DNA of 64,000 bases from Falsihalocynthiibacter arcticus (GTDB lineage Bacteria > Pseudomonadota > Alphaproteobacteria > Rhodobacterales > Rhodobacteraceae). The number at the start of each line of letters is the position of its first letter. The stretch's first letter is position 1. The position numbers and the translations under genes are program-made. The notes under the pieces are model-generated. The model was given only the letters and a program-made list of their open reading frames with translations, had not been told where the DNA came from and did no database searches. Shown piece after piece: positions 57,925 through 64,000 of this stretch. The stretch lies in contig NZ_CP014327.1 of assembly GCF_000812665.2 (NCBI RefSeq), positions 3,563,501-3,627,500 of the forward strand. The letters run 5' to 3'.

Positions 57925-58944
57925 ATGTCGTCTGAACGCCCCGTCATATCGTGCAAAAATATTTGGAAAGTTTTTGGGACCGACCCCGAAGGATACCTTG
58001 CCAAACTGCCTCCCGATATGACCTTCGATGACATGCGTGAAGACGGTTACATCGCAGGCGTCAAAGACGTATCGCTTGATGTGAACAAGGGCGAGATGCT
58101 GGTAATCATGGGCCTTTCGGGGTCTGGAAAATCCACGCTGGTTCGCTGTTTTTCTCGCCTGCATGAGATTACAAGCGGCACGATCGAGATTGAAGGGCAG
58201 GACATCATGTCCCTGGCCGAGAAAGACCTCATTGATCTGCGCCGCTCAAAGATGGGAATGGTGTTTCAATCTTTTGGCTTGCTGCCGCACCGTTCTGTAC
58301 TCGACAATGTTGCCTTCCCGCTTGAAATGCGTGGCCAAGACAAACACACCCGACGCGAACGCGCGTTAGAGGTTATCAAACTCGTAGGCTTAGAGGGCCG
58401 CGAGGATTTCTTCCCGCGCGAGTTATCTGGCGGACAGCAGCAGCGCGTTGGCATCGCTCGGTCCTTGGCGATTGAGCCCGATATCTGGTTTTTGGACGAG
58501 CCCTTCTCTGCGCTTGATCCCCTGATCCGCAAAGAAATGCAGGACGAATTCCTACGCCTGCAACAATTACTCAACAAAACCATCGTGTTTATCACCCATG
58601 ATTTTGACGAGGCCCTGCGCCTTGCCGACCGTATTGCCATCATGAAGGATGGCGCGATCGAGCAATGTGACACACCCGATAAAATCGTTCTAAAACCTGC
58701 CACCGAGTATGTGCGGAAATTTACCGAAGACGTCGACAAGGCGCGCGTGGTTCGCGCTGGTGGGTTGGCAGAAGTCGGTCAAACTGGCATCGGTGATCCT
58801 GTGGATGCGTCCCAAACAGTTCGTAAAATGGCCCGTATGTTGGTCGATGATACCCGCGATTTCATTCCTGTCACCCGCGCCGGAAAACCGATTGGTGCGC
58901 TGTCCCGCGCTGAAGCTCTGGACGTTTTATTGGGGGATCAGTAA
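57925..58944 (+). CDS. proV: Betaine ABC transporter ATPase ProV (339 aa)
   Basis: ATPase of the osmolyte importer: Walker A GLSGSGKST, signature LSGGQQQRVG, Walker B IWFLDEPFSALD, and a C-terminal CBS-like tail (FIPVTRAGKPIGALSRAEAL) of the kind that senses ionic strength in OpuA/ProV. The insert YLAKLPPDMTFDDMREDGYI before the first strand is a ProV-subfamily feature. Its stop overlaps the proW start (TAATG). Confidence 0.93.
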   Translation: MSSERPVISCKNIWKVFGTDPEGYLAKLPPDMTFDDMREDGYIAGVKDVSLDVNKGEMLVIMGLSGSGKSTLVRCFSRLHEITSGTIEIEGQDIMSLAEKDLIDLRRSKMGMVFQSFGLLPHRSVLDNVAFPLEMRGQDKHTRRERALEVIKLVGLEGREDFFPRELSGGQQQRVGIARSLAIEPDIWFLDEPFSALDPLIRKEMQDEFLRLQQLLNKTIVFITHDFDEALRLADRIAIMKDGAIEQCDTPDKIVLKPATEYVRKFTEDVDKARVVRAGGLAEVGQTGIGDPVDASQTVRKMARMLVDDTRDFIPVTRAGKPIGALSRAEALDVLLGDQ

Positions 58945-60911
58945 TGGATGCCTTAACGAAGGTGACTTCCAAATCAATGACTTGCAACCGTGCAGCAATA
59001 CTGTTTCTTGCCGTTGCATTGATACTCACGGCCTTTCAATATGCAGCTCTTTTGCCTGCATGGCTGTACCGCGTCCCCGAAACAATGATCCCGCCATTTG
59101 CGGCATGGCTCGACGTGGTTTTCAACTTTGTTAAAGACGATCTTGGGTTGCTCAAACTTACACGCTTCCTAACGGGAGGCTTGGAGAATGTCCTCGATAC
59201 CACGGGTAATATTTTCTATGGCAAACGCCGCTGGCCCAACTTAGGCCCCATGCCTTGGAGCGCGGTTGCGGGGGTTGCAGCCGTGATCGGCTATTACCTT
59301 GGGGGGTGGCGTTTAGCTTTATTGGCCGGAGGCACATTCGTTTGGACGGCGTTGATTGGCCAGTGGAAAATCGCGATGGAGACCATGTCGGTTCTGGTCG
59401 TAGCTGCACCGTTGGCTTTTTCCATCGGCCTGTCATTCGGCATTGCCGCTTGGAAGTATGAATGGGTCAATAAGGCCATCAAACCGGTTTTATCCGTCCT
59501 CCAAACGCTACCGTTTTTCACCTACCTGTTGCCTGCCGTAATCTTCTTTAAGGTCGGGCCAACAGCGGGGGCCGTGGCCACCATCGTTTATGCCATTCCG
59601 CCAATGATCCTGATGACGACGCTGGGACTGCAAAAGGTATCTCTTGAAGTTGTCGAAGCAGGAAAAATGGCGGGCTGCTCCAGATTTCAAATGCTGCGAC
59701 ACGTTTATATCCCATCAGCTCGGGGCGATATTTTGGTTGGCGTCAATCAAGTCATAATGCTGTGTCTGGCGATGGTCGTTTTGACGGCTTTCATCGGAAT
59801 GCCCGGCCTTGGTGCAAAACTACTGGCGATGATGGGTAGTTTTAAGCTGGGACGGTCGTTTGAGATTGGTATCACAATCGTACTCCTTGCCGTGACCCTA
59901 GATCGTATGTCCAAAGCATGGGCCATCAAACAGCCCGTGCATTTCGAAAAGGGAGCGTCATGGCTCAGCCGTCATAAGACGCTAGTATCGGCATTTTGCA
60001 TCTTTGTTGGCTTCACCCTGCTCTCAAAGGCTGTGCCCATTGCAGGAGCCTTAGAACGAGGACAAGACTTTAGCCAAGGTAAAGAATTAGATAGCCTCAT
60101 CAAAGGGTTCCTCGCTTTCGATGGCGTACAAAACGTCACCTACGGCATTCGTTATGTCTTGAATGTGTGGGTTTTGAACCCATTTCGCGACTTCATGTTG
60201 TCGATCCCGACACCTGCAATGATCATGATTGTCGTGGCGTTTGCAATCTGGTTGGGCGGGCGCCGTCAGGGCATCATCGCCGCAATTTTCTTTAGTCTGA
60301 TTGCCCTTTCAGGCTGGTGGGATCGGTCCATAATCACTTTATATTCGGTGTTGGCCGCCGTTTCGATAGCGATGTTTATCGGCATCCCGCTTGGGATTTG
60401 GGCATCGAAGTCTGATAAATGGTCGCGCCGGATACTGATCGCCTGCGATACGGCGCAAACATTCCCGAGCTTCATCTACCTGATCCCCGCGATCATGTTA
60501 TTTGGGATTACAGCCACTGCAGTTGTAGGCTCGATCTTGATCTTCGCAATGGTGCCGCTAACCCGCTATACGATCGAAGGGCTGCGCACCGTGCCGCCCG
60601 AAATGACCGAGGCGGCCGACATGGCCGGTGCAACCCGCATGCAGAAGTTGGTAAATGTCCAATTGCCTTTGGCTCTGCCAACTATGGCTGTTGGGTTTAA
60701 CCAAGCGATTATGTTCGCGTTCTTTATGGTCATAATCGCGGCCTTCATTGGCACCCAAGATTTGGGACAAGAATTGCAACGCACTCTGGCGGGAACGGAC
60801 CTTGGAAAAAACTTTGTCCTTGGTATCTGTGTATCGCTTATGGCGCTTACTTTTGATGTGGTTATCATGAAATGGGCGACGGATAAGAAACAAGCGCTGG
60901 GCCTCCCATAG
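58944..60911 (+). CDS. proW: Betaine ABC transporter permease ProW, double length (655 aa)
   Basis: Two binding-protein-dependent permease domains in one chain: the first with EAA loop VSLEVVEAGKMAGCSRFQML, the second with TVPPEMTEAADMAGATRMQK. Together they would give the two permease halves that are usually a homodimer. This double form is common in marine alphaproteobacteria. Last gene of proXVW, overlapping proV by one base; a terminator lies 124 bases downstream. Confidence 0.92.
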   Translation: MDALTKVTSKSMTCNRAAILFLAVALILTAFQYAALLPAWLYRVPETMIPPFAAWLDVVFNFVKDDLGLLKLTRFLTGGLENVLDTTGNIFYGKRRWPNLGPMPWSAVAGVAAVIGYYLGGWRLALLAGGTFVWTALIGQWKIAMETMSVLVVAAPLAFSIGLSFGIAAWKYEWVNKAIKPVLSVLQTLPFFTYLLPAVIFFKVGPTAGAVATIVYAIPPMILMTTLGLQKVSLEVVEAGKMAGCSRFQMLRHVYIPSARGDILVGVNQVIMLCLAMVVLTAFIGMPGLGAKLLAMMGSFKLGRSFEIGITIVLLAVTLDRMSKAWAIKQPVHFEKGASWLSRHKTLVSAFCIFVGFTLLSKAVPIAGALERGQDFSQGKELDSLIKGFLAFDGVQNVTYGIRYVLNVWVLNPFRDFMLSIPTPAMIMIVVAFAIWLGGRRQGIIAAIFFSLIALSGWWDRSIITLYSVLAAVSIAMFIGIPLGIWASKSDKWSRRILIACDTAQTFPSFIYLIPAIMLFGITATAVVGSILIFAMVPLTRYTIEGLRTVPPEMTEAADMAGATRMQKLVNVQLPLALPTMAVGFNQAIMFAFFMVIIAAFIGTQDLGQELQRTLAGTDLGKNFVLGICVSLMALTFDVVIMKWATDKKQALGLP

Positions 60912-61034
60912 AGGCTTACGCGCGATCATCACTTATCGGATTGAGGTCCTTGCTTCCACAATCGACTAACTACCGTTAGCACTCCAAAATACGGTGATGC
61001 GGAATGAAAATAGCTTACGAATGTCGGCTTCTCT

Positions 61035-61077
61035 AAAGGGGCGTTTCGGACCTCCAACTCTCTGAAACACCCCTTTT
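61035..61077 (+). terminator. Terminator downstream of proXVW
   Basis: AAAGGGGCGTTTC pairs with GAAACACCCCTTT with one mismatch, ending in TTTT. Confidence 0.75.
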
Positions 61078-61107
61078 ATTGGACGAGGCATATTCCAGCG
61101 TAATGCA

Positions 61108-61185
61108 GCCCTCAACTATGACAACTTACTATGTCCCCCTAGCCTCCAACCATGCCGCTCGCCTCCAACCATGCCGAATGTGCCT
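61108..61185. repeat. Dispersed 70-bp repeat, copy 2
   Basis: CTATGACAACTTACTATG and CTCCAACCATGCCGAATG, then TGCCTTT, as at 35774-35840; here the CTCCAACCATGCCG part is doubled. The remaining bases up to 61689 hold no gene that I can support. Confidence 0.55.
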
Positions 61186-61689
61186 TTTGCAATCAGATTA
61201 GGCGCTGACGTCAGACAGATATTGCATCGGTGCCGGAGGGCGTGGCGAAGGTTCTTGACGGGCAACCTTTGCGGCTGTCAGTCTAGGCACTGTTTGGACG
61301 GGGTTTCGACAGCCCTCTTTATGTCGACTTGAGGTTTCATCCAATGCACAACGACGGCACTTTCGTCGGGGCAATCTTGTTCACGCAAGAGGCATCTGAT
61401 CGCTATGCAGTTGGACAAAAAAGCCTTCGGCGACCCTGACTGTCTAGAAGAATTGGTAAAAAAGCGAACGCGCGATCTATACAGTGCTCTCAAACGGGAA
61501 GCAGACTTTCGCTGCGGTGTGCACAGAGGTCTTCTCTGCGGATTTTTCGGCTGTTCACTGAAAATGCGTCAACGGCAGCTATTATCGCCTGCCTACCAAT
61601 GTCTGGTGTAGGAAGGCTTGAAGACTTGGTGCGAATGGGAAATACATAGCGTCACAGCCCTACATTCAGGATGTGACCAAGGAGATCAA

Positions 61690-62412
61690 ATGCTCGCGCG
61701 AAACCAACCAATTTACGCAGTCCTTATCGACGCAGACAACATCCCAGCTAAGCATGCTGAAGTAATCCTAAAAGAAATCAAAACCTTTGGGGAGCCAGCG
61801 TTACGCCGTGTTTATGGAGACTGGTCTAGCGAACAACTCCGAGGCTGGGCAGAAACCGTTCGGGAACACGGTTTGGTGGCGCATCAAGAAACTGCAAACA
61901 CCAAAGGTAAAAATGCCAGTGATATTGGCTTGGTCATTGATGCGATGGACATTTTACACACCACTCGTTTTGACGGGTTTGTTCTGGTGAGTTCTGACAG
62001 CGATTTTACAGCTCTTGCAAACCGTATCCGCGAACAAGGCCTGCAGGTTATCGGCATTGGTGAACGTAAAACGCCTGAAAGCCTACGCAACGTCTGTAAC
62101 CGTTTCGTGTTTATTGAGAACCTCATAGAAGAACCGGCCTCAACCATAGATGGGAAGCAAACGAAAAGCACAAAACTTCCGGCAAAAGGTGCGGCGCCGC
62201 TGATCGTTGCCGCAATGGATAAAATCGAACAGGACGATGATTGGTACTCGCTCTCAGCACTGGGCAAACAAATCATGGCCGCGAATTCAGACTTTGACAC
62301 CCGTACTTATGGTTACAAGAAGCTTAGCGAGCTTGTGGGCAATCTCAATCAGTTTGAAATCCGCAAAATTGGGACAACACTTTCCGTTAGGTATGTGATT
62401 AAGTCGAGCTAG
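61690..62412 (+). CDS. NYN-domain RNase-like protein with OST-HTH tail (240 aa)
   Basis: I start at ATG 61690, with AAGGAG nine bases upstream; the longer frame has no ribosome site. The NYN/PIN-like nuclease domain (LabA/DUF88) shows metal Asp residues in VLIDADNIPA, DIGLVIDAMDIL and VSSDSDFTAL. The C-terminal 75 residues (APLIVAAMDKI to VGNLNQFEIRK) look like an OST-HTH/LOTUS RNA-binding domain. Probably an RNA-processing or RNA-decay factor. Stands alone. Confidence 0.88.
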   Translation: MLARNQPIYAVLIDADNIPAKHAEVILKEIKTFGEPALRRVYGDWSSEQLRGWAETVREHGLVAHQETANTKGKNASDIGLVIDAMDILHTTRFDGFVLVSSDSDFTALANRIREQGLQVIGIGERKTPESLRNVCNRFVFIENLIEEPASTIDGKQTKSTKLPAKGAAPLIVAAMDKIEQDDDWYSLSALGKQIMAANSDFDTRTYGYKKLSELVGNLNQFEIRKIGTTLSVRYVIKSS

Positions 62413-62589
62413 ATCCACCAATTTGAATTAACACGGCAAAGCTGCGGATTTTGTGAATGCGTTGAACGACTGGATTTATGGGCGGGCCTTTCACGCATCA
62501 ATAATTAAACAGGAGCTAAAACACATTGGCAGCCATTCGTTCCGCCTATGGTTTTCGGAAGTCTGGGCTCGAATCTGCCACTAGCTGCG

Positions 62590-62862
62590 TCATGCATTAA
62601 TGACGGCCAGCGCAGAAATTGCCCTTTGCAAAGCCCTGATCAAAGATCTTGAAAGAGGGCTGAAACCTGCACCATTGTCACTAGTCGATCCCATGCCGCG
62701 ACCCAGCTTTTCTAAACCAGCCATTCGTGGATCGCGCAGCATCATGGCTGGCTCCGTTTGAAACAGGATTTTAAACAATTTTTCCGAAAATCGCGCTGAG
62801 GTGTACTTTGTCGAGCATTCGCGGTAGGCGTTTGGAGATGCGATGTCGTATCTGGCACGCAT
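62590..62862 (-). CDS. Doubtful small ORF (90 aa)
   Basis: Start at MRARYDI with GGAAAT upstream. Basic, Ser/Leu-rich protein with no motif. It could be chance; apart from it, 62413-62946 looks empty. Confidence 0.25.
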   Translation of the reverse strand: MRARYDIASPNAYRECSTKYTSARFSEKLFKILFQTEPAMMLRDPRMAGLEKLGRGMGSTSDNGAGFSPLSRSLIRALQRAISALAVINA

Positions 62863-62946
62863 GACTATTTCCAAAAAAATTTGGTTTGGCACGCTTTACG
62901 GCTGCTGCTCCAGATGATCCGAGAAATCGGACGAAAGGTATATTAC

Positions 62947-63309
62947 ATGGAACTTCCAGCAGCGATCCAAGGCGAGTCACTTACACGACTATTACAGGGC
63001 TTCGGCCTTGGTGCAGTTGTCGCAATAGGTGTCGGATTTGGTTGGGGTGGCTGGACTTTGGGCAGCACCGCCGCTGAGCAAAGTGCCACCGAAACGTCTG
63101 CTGCGGTCGTCGCCGCTCTGGCTCCGATTTGCGTTAAAAATTTCCAAGCGGACTCTCAGGCAACTGCCAACATGACGGAGCTTTTGGCTGAATCAAGCTA
63201 CAAAAGGGACAATCTACTGGAGGACGCTGGTTGGGCGACCTTCTCGGGAAGTGATGAGCCAACACCAGGAGTTGCGGAAGAATGCGCGCAGCTATTGGCT
63301 GAAGTATAA
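62947..63309 (+). CDS. Small single-TM protein, unknown (120 aa)
   Basis: I start at ATG 62947 (MELPAAIQGE), with AAAGG eight bases upstream; the longer frame lacks a site. One hydrophobic segment (GLGAVVAIGVGFGWGGWTLG) precedes a predicted helical region with two cysteines (APICVKNF, EECAQLL). A terminator follows, so it is a monocistronic gene. Family not recognised. Confidence 0.6.
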   Translation: MELPAAIQGESLTRLLQGFGLGAVVAIGVGFGWGGWTLGSTAAEQSATETSAAVVAALAPICVKNFQADSQATANMTELLAESSYKRDNLLEDAGWATFSGSDEPTPGVAEECAQLLAEV

Positions 63310-63318
63310 TCAAAAATT

Positions 63319-63348
63319 GCGGTGACCAATATTATTATTGGTCACCGC
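63319..63348 (+). terminator. Strong hairpin after the small TM protein
   Basis: GCGGTGACCAAT/ATTGGTCACCGC, a perfect 12-bp stem, 9 bases past the stop; no T run, so it may act as terminator or stabiliser. Confidence 0.65.
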
Positions 63349-63609
63349 ATGTTGAGGACGGCAAAGATATCCCGAATTGAGCCCAATAGATAAATGAAGT
63401 CCCTAGAGGCCATTTCCTGACATGCTGCACGGTCCCTGACCGGAAACTTTGGGTTGAGGCCGGAATTTAACGCCTGACCCCAGTGGCCCAATTACGCATG
63501 CTTTGGGCCGGAACTACTATTTGTGCATCTCGCAGTGTTGACCATAACTCATACGTTTGCTTAACAGACCAAACGACATTCCCAGACCTGCAGGCAACGT
63601 TACAAACTT

Positions 63610-63770
63610 CTAACCCGCTCGCAATTCGTCCAAAAATGCAGCCCACCATTCTGACATTTCCACACGCTCATTCCAAAATGCCCCGCGTGCATAAGCGCGA
63701 CGAACTTCATTTCCTTCTACATGAGCCAAAAGCACGTTCGATAGCCTCCCCATCATCGGGCGGTTGCTAG
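63610..63770 (-). pseudogene. C-terminal remnant of a P4-like integrase
   Basis: Minus-strand frame ending at 63610 reads SNVLLAHVEGNEVRRAYARG, then ERVEMSEWWAAFLDELRAG. This is the end of P4-type integrases, with Tyr in the RRAYAR motif and the conserved W-W/LD tail. Upstream (rightward) the match stops near 63770 and no catalytic Arg boxes remain. Second island integrase relic in the window. Confidence 0.65.
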
Positions 63771-63969
63771 GACATACACAAACAACAGCACGCTACCCAC
63801 ACATCGACGCCGACCCTGCTACTTAAAGTTGCGGATACCTTAGGCCGCGCGATTGACGCGGCTATAAATCATACTAAGGCAGGCCCGTCGCTCCATTGAA
63901 GGAGCGAATAGGCCGCCAAAGTTGATTAACTCTGACACAGCTAAAACTTTGTCAAATTGTTGCCATAGT

Positions 63970-64000
63970 CACCGGTCTGCTAACAAGTAGCAGACCGGTG
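63970..64000. terminator. Hairpin at the window edge
   Basis: CACCGGTCTGCT/AGCAGACCGGTG, perfect 12-bp stem with a 7-base loop. Probably the terminator of a gene beyond the window. Confidence 0.5.

Overview
The window looks like an accessory, insertion-sequence-rich region of an alphaproteobacterium of the Roseobacter group (Rhodobacterales). This rests on gene content: a TAXI-type TRAP transporter, a ProXVW osmolyte importer with a double-length permease, a DUF1254 protein, and IS66, IS21, IS3, IS5 and IS110 relatives. No rRNA or marker gene is present, so the assignment is inference.

Layout. (1) 204-3957: minus-strand operon of two tyrosine recombinases and a third unrecognised gene; the first gene has lost its 5' end to an IS21. 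(2) 3955-6468 and 37959-40472: two 2514-bp IS21 copies in the same orientation. I found one base difference (silent in istA). Only the second has a target duplication (GTTCGG). They bracket about 31.5 kb. (3) 6693-16067: a Druantia type III-like system, DruH plus DruE, with DruE split by a one-base frameshift at an A4G6 tract. (4) 16712-18289: divergent 525-aa membrane protein with a possible PD-(D/E)XK motif. (5) 18354-20818: complete IS66 with 8-bp target duplication CCATAACC. (6) 20819-26345: staphylococcal-nuclease-like protein, a four-TM membrane protein, a tandem pair of unknown genes, and a mosaic of 277-bp and shorter repeats. (7) 26520-30414: a RecQ-like helicase with an N-terminal DUF559 nuclease domain, plus a coiled-coil protein. 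(8) 30659-32200: a retron-type reverse transcriptase with structured DNA on both sides, next to an IS3 with a broken transposase. (9) 34219-37907: MATE-like transporter, the 3' part of a tRNA-Ser(CGA), a truncated integrase, and a dead UvrD-like helicase.

Right of the second IS21 are a dead McrA-like restriction gene, then more ordinary metabolism: TRAP transporter, PACE efflux protein, TetR/AhpD-like pair, LysR/VOC pair, dead GntR regulator, 3-hydroxyisobutyrate-dehydrogenase-like enzyme, DUF1254 protein, ProXVW, a NYN RNase and an integrase remnant. Many short IS fragments lie between them.

The 6.5-38 kb block reads as a decaying defence island. It stacks several candidate anti-phage systems on mobile DNA, and at least four reading frames there or just beyond are broken by single events. 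The most promising undescribed item is the nuclease-RecQ/coiled-coil gene pair beside the retron; the membrane nuclease-like protein beside DruH is second.
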